A stretch of 51,096 bases of DNA from Nonomuraea turkmeniaca (GTDB lineage: Bacteria; Actinomycetota; Actinomycetes; Streptosporangiales; Streptosporangiaceae), in contig NZ_VCKY01000052.1 in the NCBI RefSeq assembly GCF_005889735.1, forward strand, positions 1 to 51,096. Reading direction: 5' to 3'. Shown here one piece after another: positions 1 to 8,154 of the stretch. The notes under the pieces are model-generated. The model did no database searches and was not told where the DNA came from. It saw only the letters and a list, made by a program, of their open reading frames with translations. Positions within the stretch are counted from its first letter, which is position 1. Each line of letters begins with the position of its first letter. A program made the translations under genes and the position numbers.

Positions 1-128
1 TCCCCTCCGGCACTTGTGACCAGGGCCGCAGCGTCGGCTCCATCCCCTACTCCTCCTCACTCGACACCCCCGCCAACGTCAAGTCGATCGTGACCGCGGG
101 CGCGGGCGCGGGCCGCATCTCCGTCTGA
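1..128 (+). CDS. C-terminal end of an unrecognised protein (partial)
   Basis: An open frame enters from the left edge and stops at TGA 126-128, giving about 41 residues ending in AGAGAGRISV. The stretch has one Cys and is rich in Ser, Gly and Thr, with high third-position GC. This looks like the end of an exported or beta-rich protein, but no family can be assigned from so little. It is followed by a strong hairpin, which supports a real gene end here. Confidence 0.5.
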   Translation, partial: PSGTCDQGRSVGSIPYSSSLDTPANVKSIVTAGAGAGRISV

Positions 129-154
129 CGCCTCTCGCCCGGCCCCTCCGACCC

Positions 155-185
155 GGCCCCTCCGGCTCCCGCCCCCGGAGGGGCC
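155..185 (+). terminator. Hairpin terminator after the first gene
   Basis: A perfect 11-bp inverted repeat GGCCCCTCCGG / CCGGAGGGGCC encloses a 9-nt loop, starting 27 nt after the stop of the upstream partial gene. There is no U-tract, which is common for actinobacterial terminators. It separates that gene from the alpha-galactosidase gene. Confidence 0.55.
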
Positions 186-265
186 TCCCCGGGCCCGGCG
201 ACCACGACGGGTTCGGGTAGCGTCTCCACTCAGGTCACACCCCCGCCTGAGTAAGGAGCCCGACT

Positions 266-2344
266 TTGTCCCCCGTCATCCTCTCCGCCGCGGGCACGGC
301 CCTGCTGCTCGACACCGGCGGCCAGGGCCTCCCACGGGTGCGCCACTTCGGCGCTGACCTCGGCGGCGTCGCCGGGCCCGATCTTCTTCCCGTGCTGGCC
401 TCCACGACCTCCGCGCTGCCGCTGCTGCCCGCGCAGGGCGACAACTGGTACGGCAGGCCGGGGCTGTCGGGCACCAGGACCGGCGAGCACTGGCCGGTGC
501 GGTGGACCCTCGACCGGTTCGACGTGGACGCCACCCCGGGAGCCGGGGGCACGGTGAGCATCGCCGCCTCCGACGAGCGGGCCGGGCTGGCGCTGGTGAG
601 CGAGCTGGTCATGGACGCCGGCGGCCTGGTGACCTTGCGGCACACGGTGACCAACACCGCCGCCACGCCGTACCGGCTGGCGGAGCTGGTGTGCGCGCTG
701 CCGGTGCCCGCGCGGGCCGGTGAGCTGCTGGACTTCACCGGGCGGTGGGCGCTGGAGAAGGTGCCGCAGCGCCGGGCGTTCGGGCACGGCGTGTGGAGCA
801 GGGAGAACCGGCGCGGCCGCACCGGGCACGACGCCACCGGGCTGCTCGTGGCCGGGACCGGCGGGTTCGGCTTCGGCGCCGGCGAGGTGTGGGCGGTGCA
901 CGCCGGCTGGAGCGGCGACCACGTGCACTACGCCGAGCGGCTGCAGGAGGGGCCCGCGCTGCTGGCCGCCGGTGAGCTGCTCGAGCCCGGCGAGATCACC
1001 CTGGCCCAGGGAGAGAGCTACCGCACGCCGCCGGTGTACTTCACCTGGTCCGGCAGCGGCCTCGACGAGGCGAGCGCCCGGCTGCACGAGCACCTGCGGG
1101 CCGCCCGCCCGCTGCCGGTCCGGCCGGTCACGCTCAACAACTGGGAGGCCACGTACTTCGACCACGGCCTCGACCGGCTGCTGGAGCTGGCCGACAAGGC
1201 CGCGGCCGCCGGGATCGAGCGGTTCGTGCTCGACGACGGCTGGTTCCGGCACCGCCGCCACGACCGCGCCGGGCTCGGCGACTGGTACGTCGACGATGGG
1301 GTCTGGCCCGGCGGGCTGCACCCGCTGGCCGACCACGTGCGCAAGCTCGGCATGCAGTTCGGGCTCTGGTTCGAGCCGGAGATGGTCAACCCCGACTCCG
1401 ACCTGGCCCGCGCCCACCCCGACTGGATCCTCGGCCGGTCGGAGCGGGTGCCGCCGCCGCAGCGTAACCAGCAGACACTCGACCTGGCCCGGCCGGAGGC
1501 GTACGACTACCTGCTGGAGCGGCTCGACACCCTGGTCGGCGAGTACGCGCTCGACTACATCAAGTGGGACCACAACCGCGACATCGCCGAGCCCGTCCAC
1601 GACGGCGTGGCCGGCGTGCACGCCCAGACGGAGGCGACCTACCGGCTGCTGGACGAACTGCGCCGTCGCCATCCGGGGCTGGAGATCGAGTCGTGCTCGT
1701 CCGGCGGCGCCCGCGTCGACCTCGGCATCCTCGCCCGCACCGATCGCGTGTGGACCTCCGACAGCAACGACGCGCTCGACCGGCAGGCCATCCAGCGCTG
1801 GACCGGGCTGCTCGTGCCGCCGGACCGGATGGGCGCCCACGTCGGCGCCCCGCACGACCACATCACCGGCCGCTCGCTGGCGCTGGCCTTCCGCGCCGGC
1901 ACCGCGTTGTTCGGCCACATGGGCGTGGAATGGGACCTGACGTCGGCGAGCGAGTCCGACCTCGAGGAGCTGGCCACGTGGATCGCCCTGCACAAGCGGC
2001 TGCGGCCGGTGCTGCACACCGGGCGGGTGGTCCGCGCCGACCACCCTGACCCGTCGTCGCTGCTGCACGGCGTGGTGCTGCCCGAGCGCGGCGTGTACGG
2101 CTACGTCCAGCTGACCTCGCGGGTGGAGTCCGCGCCCGCGCCGCTGCGGCTGCCTGGGCTCGACCCCGCCGCGGTGTACGAGGTCCGCGTGGCCGGGCCC
2201 GTCCCGAAGGGGGCGGCGATGCCGGAGTGGGCCGCGTCGCCCGTGCGGCTGCCGGGCTCGGCGCTGAGCCAGCTCGGGCTGCCCGCCCCTGCGCTGCGCC
2301 CGACGTCGGTGCTGGTCATCGAGGTGGAGAGGGTGGCGAGCTAG
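266..2344 (+). CDS. GH36-family alpha-galactosidase
   Basis: 692-residue cytoplasmic glycoside hydrolase predicted to release terminal alpha-1,6-galactose from raffinose-type sugars. The TIM-barrel core carries LDDGWF, FGLWFEPEMV and YIKWDHNRD; the Asp in KWD (about residue 435) is the expected nucleophile. CSSGGARVDLG and WTSDSNDALDR follow, with Asp near 499 as the likely acid/base. An N-terminal beta-sandwich and a C-terminal beta domain flank the barrel, and the length is normal for bacterial GH36. The TTG start is chosen because AAGGAG lies 7 nt upstream. There is no signal peptide. No sugar transporter or regulator is adjacent, so the natural substrate is open. Confidence 0.9.
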   Translation: MSPVILSAAGTALLLDTGGQGLPRVRHFGADLGGVAGPDLLPVLASTTSALPLLPAQGDNWYGRPGLSGTRTGEHWPVRWTLDRFDVDATPGAGGTVSIAASDERAGLALVSELVMDAGGLVTLRHTVTNTAATPYRLAELVCALPVPARAGELLDFTGRWALEKVPQRRAFGHGVWSRENRRGRTGHDATGLLVAGTGGFGFGAGEVWAVHAGWSGDHVHYAERLQEGPALLAAGELLEPGEITLAQGESYRTPPVYFTWSGSGLDEASARLHEHLRAARPLPVRPVTLNNWEATYFDHGLDRLLELADKAAAAGIERFVLDDGWFRHRRHDRAGLGDWYVDDGVWPGGLHPLADHVRKLGMQFGLWFEPEMVNPDSDLARAHPDWILGRSERVPPPQRNQQTLDLARPEAYDYLLERLDTLVGEYALDYIKWDHNRDIAEPVHDGVAGVHAQTEATYRLLDELRRRHPGLEIESCSSGGARVDLGILARTDRVWTSDSNDALDRQAIQRWTGLLVPPDRMGAHVGAPHDHITGRSLALAFRAGTALFGHMGVEWDLTSASESDLEELATWIALHKRLRPVLHTGRVVRADHPDPSSLLHGVVLPERGVYGYVQLTSRVESAPAPLRLPGLDPAAVYEVRVAGPVPKGAAMPEWAASPVRLPGSALSQLGLPAPALRPTSVLVIEVERVAS

Positions 2345-2350
2345 TCGAGG

Positions 2351-2376
2351 GCCCTCGCCGGTCGCCCGGTGAGGGC
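2351..2376. terminator. Bidirectional hairpin terminator
   Basis: GCCCTCGCCGG / CCGGTGAGGGC forms a stem with one mismatch and a 4-nt loop. It lies between the converging ends of the alpha-galactosidase gene and the leftward TelA operon, so it probably stops transcription from both sides. Confidence 0.55.
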
Positions 2377-2382
2377 ACGCGC

Positions 2383-3003
2383 CTATTCCAGGTCCAGCTC
2401 GGAGCCGCCGAACCTGTCGCGCAGGAAGCGGCCCTGGTCGCGCAGCGCCTGCTCGTCGCCCCGATGGATCGCCTCGGCGACCCTGCGCATCTGGGCGTCG
2501 AGCAGCGCCAGCTGGGCCATCAGCTCCTCGTGCGCGGTGCGCTCCCGGTCGGCCCGCCGGGACAGGGCGTAGCCGCGCGGCAGGTTCGCGTACGCCTCCA
2601 GGCTGGCGGGCAGATAGCTGCGGATCGTCTGCGACACCACGTGCAGCTGATCGGGCGAGGCGGTCAGCTGCTCGGCCCGGCCCAGCACGTCGTCGAGGAC
2701 CTCGCCCAGCGTCTGCACCGCCCGGTCCACGTCGGTGGGGAAGCGTCCCTCGATCCGCCGCAGCAGCGCGTACAGGTCCTCGCGCAGCGCCCGCGTCTCG
2801 ACCTCGGCGTGCGAGATCGTCAGCTTGACGCGGTCCGGCGGGGCGAGCAACGCGCCCACCCCGTACAACGCGACCACGACCACCGGCCAGTACGCGCCCG
2901 CCAGCCCCAGGAAGTGGGCCAGCAGGCCGAGCAGCGCCAGGCAGGAGCCGGCGATGTTCCTGTTGGAGCCCAGGTAGCGCGGCACCCGGTCACTGATAGC
3001 CAC
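2383..3003 (-). CDS. XpaC-like two-helix membrane protein
   Basis: 206-residue protein with two N-terminal membrane helices (about residues 14-55) followed by a charged, mostly helical cytoplasmic domain rich in Arg, Glu and Leu. The layout and its position in a TelA operon resemble XpaC, which is paired with TelA-type genes in firmicutes; residue-level similarity cannot be checked here. The GTG start at 3003 has AAGGAG five nt upstream, inside the end of the preceding gene, and the two frames overlap by 14 nt, so translation is probably coupled. It is the last gene of a four-gene leftward operon. Function is unknown, possibly envelope-stress or anion tolerance. Confidence 0.7.
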   Translation of the reverse strand: MAISDRVPRYLGSNRNIAGSCLALLGLLAHFLGLAGAYWPVVVVALYGVGALLAPPDRVKLTISHAEVETRALREDLYALLRRIEGRFPTDVDRAVQTLGEVLDDVLGRAEQLTASPDQLHVVSQTIRSYLPASLEAYANLPRGYALSRRADRERTAHEELMAQLALLDAQMRRVAEAIHRGDEQALRDQGRFLRDRFGGSELDLE

Positions 3004-4558
3004 GGATCTCCTTGAACGCGCTGCTCAGCGAGGTCGAGCGGGCGTCGAAGACGGCTCCGCCGGTCAGCTGCGCGACCTGCCGCATCTCCTCGACGTCGCT
3101 CTCGCCGAACAACACCACGAACGTCGGCGTGCGCCGCTGCTCCTCCGGCAGCGACCGGTAGTGGGACTCGAAGGCGGCGTAGTCGCTGCCGTCGGTGTTC
3201 TCGCCGTCGGTCATGAGCACGATCGAGCTGTACCGGCCGGGCGTCACCGGCCGGTCGTAGGCGGCTCTGAGGCTGTCGTAGATCGCGGTGCCGCCGTTCG
3301 CGTCCAGTTGCTCGGCGAACGCCTTGATCTGCGCCAGCACCGGTTCCGGGTCGCGGTCGGGGACGGTGAACGGCACCGGCGCGTCCGGGCGGTCGTCGAA
3401 CGGGATCATCGTCACGCTCTCGCGGTTGAGAAACCGCGTGAAGGCGCCGGAGGCGGAGGTGTCCGGACCGGTCAGCGCCACCAGGGCGGTGCGCAGAGCC
3501 TCGATCCTTTCGCCCTTCATCGATCCGGACGTGTCCAGCACGAACGTCGCCGACGACGGGACCCGCACCTGATTGAGGTAGGTGGTGATCAGCTCGTCGG
3601 CGGTGCTGCGCCGGTTCGGGAACGGCAACTCGATGAGCTGCGCAGAGCCGAACTCGGCGCCTGGTGCGACGCCGGGGACGATCGGCCGCCGGTGCGTGCC
3701 GGTCATGATCTCCTTCTGCACGTCGGGGGTGCGCAGCCAGGCGGCGAGCTTGCCGTACAGGGCCTTCTTCTCCTCCGGGGCGGAGGCCAGGAGCGTGAGC
3801 GGGTAGTCGGCGCTGACCACGCCGTCGCTCGGGTAGATCAGCGTGACCCGCTCACGCAGGCCCAGCAGCACCGACTCGTAGTTCACCATGCCGTCCACGC
3901 TCGGGTCGCGGGCGTACGCGTCGGCCAGCCAGCCCGACGAGCCGGCCGTCAGCCGCTGCGCCGAGAAGAACTCCTTCAACTTCGGCGTGACCGCCGCCAC
4001 CTGCTCGGCACTGAGCGCGCCGTCCGCGTCCGACAGTGCCGCCGCCACCCCGACCAGGGCAGAGAAGCCCGAGTTCGACGAGGCCGGGTTGGCCATGCCG
4101 AAGCTGAACCGGCCGTCCTCGGCCGCCGCCGCGATGTCCGCCCACGACACCGGCCTGCCGTTCCAGCCGAGCTCGGCCGCCTTGGCCGGCTTCAGCCCCA
4201 GCACCACGGGCGACACCATCGTCTTGGTCTGGGTGGAGAGCTTGGCCTGCGCGCCGTCGATCAGGGACAGGTAGCGGTTGGAGGAGAACCAGGTCGCGTC
4301 CACCCGCCCGGCGGCGCGGCCGCTCGCGACCTGCTCGGCGCCGTCGAGGGTGCCGGTGTAGGTCAGCCTGACCTTGACGCCGGTCTCCTGCTCGGCCCGG
4401 CGCAGCAGCGGCTCTAGGTCCTTGACCTCGCTGCCGGCCAGCACCCGCAGCACGTCCGGCCCGTCGGCGACCTCGTCGCCGGGAGCGCACGCGGCGGCGG
4501 CGAGCAGCAGGACGCTCGCGAGCGCGCAGCGGAGGGCCGTCCCGGGATCCCGCCTCAC
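2990..4558 (-). CDS. Lipoprotein with solute-binding and von Willebrand A domains
   Basis: 522-residue predicted lipoprotein: a short N-terminal hydrophobic segment ending in LAAAAC (lipobox Cys near residue 24). It has a type-2 periplasmic binding-protein domain (about 35-310), then a VWA domain (about 335-520). The VWA domain has an intact MIDAS: DTSGS near 342, GGTAIYDSL and MTDGENTDGS. The GTG start at 4558 overlaps the TGA of the upstream telA gene. The protein probably sits outside the membrane and holds a ligand through the binding domain and a metal-dependent partner through VWA. The ligand is not visible. The frame continues open upstream, but that part is a shadow of telA. Confidence 0.85.
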   Translation of the reverse strand: MRRDPGTALRCALASVLLLAAAACAPGDEVADGPDVLRVLAGSEVKDLEPLLRRAEQETGVKVRLTYTGTLDGAEQVASGRAAGRVDATWFSSNRYLSLIDGAQAKLSTQTKTMVSPVVLGLKPAKAAELGWNGRPVSWADIAAAAEDGRFSFGMANPASSNSGFSALVGVAAALSDADGALSAEQVAAVTPKLKEFFSAQRLTAGSSGWLADAYARDPSVDGMVNYESVLLGLRERVTLIYPSDGVVSADYPLTLLASAPEEKKALYGKLAAWLRTPDVQKEIMTGTHRRPIVPGVAPGAEFGSAQLIELPFPNRRSTADELITTYLNQVRVPSSATFVLDTSGSMKGERIEALRTALVALTGPDTSASGAFTRFLNRESVTMIPFDDRPDAPVPFTVPDRDPEPVLAQIKAFAEQLDANGGTAIYDSLRAAYDRPVTPGRYSSIVLMTDGENTDGSDYAAFESHYRSLPEEQRRTPTFVVLFGESDVEEMRQVAQLTGGAVFDARSTSLSSAFKEIRGYQ

Positions 4559-5697
4559 TGGGCGCCCTCCCCGGCCCGCTCCAGGTACGTCTTCGCGTGG
4601 TCCAGCTCGGCCGACAGGCTGTCCACCGTGGTCGCCATGCTCTCGACCGCCTTCGCGCGGAACGCGTCGATGAGGTCCATCGTGGCGTAGACGTTGTCGA
4701 ACGCCTGCCGCAGCGTGTCCAGGTCCACGGTCGCGGACGCCGCCTGGTTCTGGATCGCGCCCGCCTGCGTGCGCAGCATCTCGCTGGTGGCCAGGATCAG
4801 GTCGCTGGTCGTGGCGTTCAGCGCGCTGATCTGGTCGAGCACCAGCTTCTGCCCGGCCAGCGCCTGGGCGACCGTCACCGCCGTGCGCAGCGCCGCGACC
4901 GTCGTCGTGGTGGCGCGGTCCACGCCCTTGCTGAGCTCCAGGTTGTTCTTGCGTACCAGGTCCAGCGCCAGGTATCCCTGCGCCGAGACGGCCAGCTGGG
5001 TGAGCAGGTCCTGGTGCTTCTGCCGCACCGTGAACAACGCGTCCGAGCGCAGCGCGGTGGCCCGCTGCTCGTCGGCCTGCGCGATCCGCTCCTCCAGGGA
5101 GGCGTCCATGGCCTGGGCCATGACCGCGTACTCCTGCAGCCGTGTCATCGCCTCCCACAGGTTCGCCTTCTCGCCCTCGATGGCGGCGTTGTCACGCAGC
5201 AGCTCGTCCTGGCCGGACTTGAGCGCGCGGATGATGTCGTCGATGTGCTTCTGCGCGGAGTGGAACCTGGCGAAGTAGTCGCGCAGCCGGTCGCCGAACG
5301 GGATCAGCCCCAGCAGCTTGCGCGTCCCGCTCGCGGCCTGCTTCGGATCCAGGTCGACGACGGTACGGCGGAGCGCGACAAGGTCCTTGGCGACCTTCGC
5401 CTGGGCGTCGGAGCCCTCGCCCCTGGCCGCGTCGAGCGCCGCCACCGGCCGCTTCAGCATGCGGTTGGCCACCTGCGAGGCGGACCTGATCTCGGTGTCG
5501 CCCATCGAGGCGATGTCGTGCACCTTGCGGGAGAACTCCGGCGAACGCGGGTCGAGCCCGCCGAGCTCCTCGGTGAACGCGCGTGCCTTGGCGGTCAGCT
5601 CGGCCGCGCGCTCGCCGGCCATCGGCAGCATGCCTGCCGCCGTCTCCGCCGGCACCGGCGCGACCGGGGCGGGCGGCGTGAGCACCAGATCGGACAA
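4555..5697 (-). CDS. telA: TelA-family toxic anion resistance protein
   Basis: 380-residue, almost wholly alpha-helical protein of the TelA family (PF05816). The family is linked to tellurite and other toxic anions and to cell-envelope antibiotics; the mechanism is unsettled. Family traits visible are KLLGLIPFGDRLRDYF near 130, long coiled-coil segments through the middle, and no membrane helix. A TTG start at 5697 is supported by AAGGAG with a 5-nt gap; no ATG or GTG fits as well. It lies second in the operon, 13 nt after the upstream binding-protein gene and overlapping the VWA gene by 4 nt, consistent with a membrane-associated complex. Confidence 0.9.
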   Translation of the reverse strand: MSDLVLTPPAPVAPVPAETAAGMLPMAGERAAELTAKARAFTEELGGLDPRSPEFSRKVHDIASMGDTEIRSASQVANRMLKRPVAALDAARGEGSDAQAKVAKDLVALRRTVVDLDPKQAASGTRKLLGLIPFGDRLRDYFARFHSAQKHIDDIIRALKSGQDELLRDNAAIEGEKANLWEAMTRLQEYAVMAQAMDASLEERIAQADEQRATALRSDALFTVRQKHQDLLTQLAVSAQGYLALDLVRKNNLELSKGVDRATTTTVAALRTAVTVAQALAGQKLVLDQISALNATTSDLILATSEMLRTQAGAIQNQAASATVDLDTLRQAFDNVYATMDLIDAFRAKAVESMATTVDSLSAELDHAKTYLERAGEGAQ

Positions 5698-5710
5698 AGA
5701 ATCTCCTTGG

Positions 5711-6793
5711 TCAGGGCCGGGCGGCGTCGATGGCCGTGATCAGCTTGTCCAGCCGCTCGTACGTCGGCGGCTCGACGACATCGACCAGGTCGGCCGCGGC
5801 CGGCGCCTTGGTCTTGGCCACCAGGTCGGCGAACGCCTGGGGGTCGGTGGTGCGGAAGCCGTACGCGGCCGCGAGGGCCAGCAGTTTCGGGTCCTTGGTC
5901 AGCAGCTCGCCGACCCGCGTGCCGTGGCCGGAGAGCGGGACGAGGGTGTGCTTGCTCAGCACGGTCGGCGACGGGTAGACCAGCCGCATGCCGGGCTTGA
6001 TCGCGCCGTCGCCGGCGAAGACGTGCGCCAGGTACTGCGCCTCGTACACCACCAGCATCGGCGTCTTGCCGGCGCCCAGCGCCAGGTAGTCGTCGAACGA
6101 CGCCTCGCTGGTCGACTCGGCGAAGCCCTGGTCGAGCACGGCCGGCGCGACCATGGGGGCGACCTCGGCGATCTGGGCGTCGGAGCTGATGACGTCATCG
6201 CCGTTGGCCACGTAACCGATCACCGACAGGTACATGGCGGCGGAGTTGGACGTGCGGATGTCGGTCGTGGTCAGCAGCACTCGTTTGCGAGCCGGGTAAG
6301 CCGAATTACCTGGAATTTGATCCCATCGGGTGCCTTTGGCAACTAATTCTAGATATTTCTTAATGTCGAGGGTTTGGTGGCCTTTGCCGGAATCGCGGAG
6401 CACGCCGGCCTTCGTCAGCAGCGCCGCGATCGGCTCGAACGTCGCCACCGCCATCGGCGAGTAGAACGGCGAGAACGTCGTCGTGGCCTTGCGGTCGCGC
6501 TTGATCCGCTCCGCGGCCGGAACGCTGGACGGGAAGGCGAAAGCGTACCTGCTCAGATCCACGTCGGTGACGATCTGCCGGGAACCGGCCGTGTCCACCT
6601 CGACGCGCAGGCCGTGTGCGGCGAAGGCCGCCTTGACCCGCGGATCGTCGAAGAACGGCTTCTTCTCCGACCCGATGACCCCCCGTACCAGGGCTAATTC
6701 CTGGCCCTTGTTCTCCTGGCCGCCCAGGAGAATCGCGACCACCGCCACCCCGGCCAGAACCACCGCCAGAATGACGCCGATCCAACGCTTCAT
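5711..6793 (-). CDS. Membrane-anchored solute-binding-like protein, operon lead gene
   Basis: About 360 residues. The first 25 form one hydrophobic helix after MKRW (signal anchor), followed by a periplasmic-binding-protein fold with repeated alpha/beta segments. ATG 6793 is preferred over an in-frame upstream ATG because the hydrophobic segment then becomes N-terminal. It is the first gene of the TelA operon and resembles the binding domain of the VWA lipoprotein two genes on. Odd features: two TTA leucine codons (about codons 33 and 150), and an AT-rich, rare-codon patch around 6290-6370 unlike the rest of the gene. In actinomycetes TTA codons often make a gene depend on the bldA tRNA, hence developmental timing (inference). 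Confidence 0.75.
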   Translation of the reverse strand: MKRWIGVILAVVLAGVAVVAILLGGQENKGQELALVRGVIGSEKKPFFDDPRVKAAFAAHGLRVEVDTAGSRQIVTDVDLSRYAFAFPSSVPAAERIKRDRKATTTFSPFYSPMAVATFEPIAALLTKAGVLRDSGKGHQTLDIKKYLELVAKGTRWDQIPGNSAYPARKRVLLTTTDIRTSNSAAMYLSVIGYVANGDDVISSDAQIAEVAPMVAPAVLDQGFAESTSEASFDDYLALGAGKTPMLVVYEAQYLAHVFAGDGAIKPGMRLVYPSPTVLSKHTLVPLSGHGTRVGELLTKDPKLLALAAAYGFRTTDPQAFADLVAKTKAPAAADLVDVVEPPTYERLDKLITAIDAARP

Positions 6794-7290
6794 CGCACCC
6801 CATTTCGCGAAATATCCCCCATACCTGGGATTATGGGAGGGCGGCCGGGGGATTCGCGCGGGTGGAAAGCCGACCTTACGGCAGAATTCATCCACCGTTC
6901 ACGGGCGACCGGGCTGTCCGGACCTCGCAGCCACGTGCGGAAGGTTTGCCGCGTGGCGTCGTCTGGTTACGGCGCCTGCTCCACCTCGGGGTCGCGGGCG
7001 GTCTCGGCCGCTGGGAGATCGTCGATGAGCTGCCCGACGATGATCCTCGCCAGGCGGCGCCGCGACAACCGCTGGGGCGACCGCCGGCGGCGGCTGGATC
7101 GGCTCGCCGGCCGGCGCGCAGCCGGGCAAGCCGGCGGTGACCGGCGGCGAAATCCGCTACCGGGGAGCCGGCAAGGGCGGATACGCCTTCACGAGGAGGT
7201 AAGCGCAGGGTCATGTGGTGAACGCGCTTTAATGTCGCCGCAACCGCGCCGACCGTGATCATGTAACAACCCGTGCGGAGACTGGGTGCC
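6794..7290. other. Gene-free interval with possible coding debris
   Basis: About 500 bp with no convincing complete gene. Two short stretches have coding-like third-position GC. One is leftward, about 7073 to a TAA at 6967-6969, reading LARIIVGQLIDDLPAAETA near its end. The other is rightward, about 7044 to a TAA at 7202-7204, ending GGEIRYRGAGKGGYAFTRR. Neither has a start with a ribosome site. They may be ends of genes lost by deletion. The promoters of the leftward TelA operon and of the ACT gene should also lie here, but I cannot place them. Confidence 0.3.
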
Positions 7291-8142
7291 ATGAGCGACG
7301 CACCTAAGGTCATGCACCCACGTTCCGGACATGTCATCCAACAGGGCACCCAGCAAGGACGCTCGTGGCGGCGGGAGATCGCGGAGCTCGCCGCCCTGTT
7401 CCTCGCGGTGGGCCTGGCGCACCTGCTCGCGACGTTGCTCGGGCACGAGGACCCGGGGCCCGTCGTGCTGATCGGGCTCGGCGTGGCGTTGATCGCCGGA
7501 GCCGCGATCCACAAGCGGATCGGCCGCCGCCCCGCGCGCAGGGGCGCGGCGCTCCCGGTGGACGACGGAGCCGGATCCCCGATGGCGTTGTGGCGCGTCC
7601 GCATGCGGGTGATGGAGCGCCCAGGACGCCTGGCGACGGTGGCTGGCGCGTTCGGCCGGCTGGGCTGCAACATCCTGGCGTTGCACATCGCGCCGACCGG
7701 CAGCAGCGCCATCACGCCCGCCGGCTGCGACGCGCTCGACGAGTTCGTCATCGAGGCACCCCGTGATCTGGTGCTCGACGTGCTCGCCAAGGCGCTGACC
7801 GAAGCCGGCGGGCACGACGTCGTCATCGTGCCCGCCCAGGTCAAGGACCTCACCGATCCCGGCGTGCAGGCGCTGGTCCTGGCCCAGCGGGTCAGCGCCG
7901 ACCCCGACCGGCTGCCGGAGGCCATGGGCGAGCTGCTGCGGGTCTCGCAGGTCGAGTGGCGGCGGCCCGGCGACACCGTGGACGAGGGCGCCGAGCTCAA
8001 CACCACCATGGTGATCTCCGTCAACCCGGACCGCGCCCTGCTGATCAGGCGGCCCGAGCTGCCGTTCACCCCGACCGAGGCGGCCAGGGCGGCGGCCCTG
8101 ACCGCCGCCGCGAGGCAGGCCCGCTACAGCCGGTCGGTGTGA
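7291..8142 (+). CDS. Membrane-anchored ACT-domain protein
   Basis: 283-residue protein. Residues about 20-70 contain two hydrophobic helices (around IAELAALFLAVGLAHLL and VVLIGLGVALIAG). An ACT domain follows at about 95-165, recognisable from the pattern ERPGRLATVAGAFGRLGCNI. A second, weaker ACT-like unit may cover about 170-250. ACT domains bind amino acids or similar small ligands and usually regulate enzymes; tethering one to the membrane with no enzyme domain suggests a sensor. ATG 7291 is preferred to the in-frame GTG at 7273. It converges on the M24 peptidase gene and has no obvious operon partner. Confidence 0.75.
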   Translation: MSDAPKVMHPRSGHVIQQGTQQGRSWRREIAELAALFLAVGLAHLLATLLGHEDPGPVVLIGLGVALIAGAAIHKRIGRRPARRGAALPVDDGAGSPMALWRVRMRVMERPGRLATVAGAFGRLGCNILALHIAPTGSSAITPAGCDALDEFVIEAPRDLVLDVLAKALTEAGGHDVVIVPAQVKDLTDPGVQALVLAQRVSADPDRLPEAMGELLRVSQVEWRRPGDTVDEGAELNTTMVISVNPDRALLIRRPELPFTPTEAARAAALTAAARQARYSRSV

Positions 8143-8154
8143 GCCGGGGGACGG

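Noticed and set aside
230..2068. A 612-codon open frame on the minus strand across the alpha-galactosidase gene
   Set aside because: It is antisense to a clear GH36 gene, is Pro/Arg/Gly/Val-rich, has no domain, and reflects the GC-rich codon pattern.
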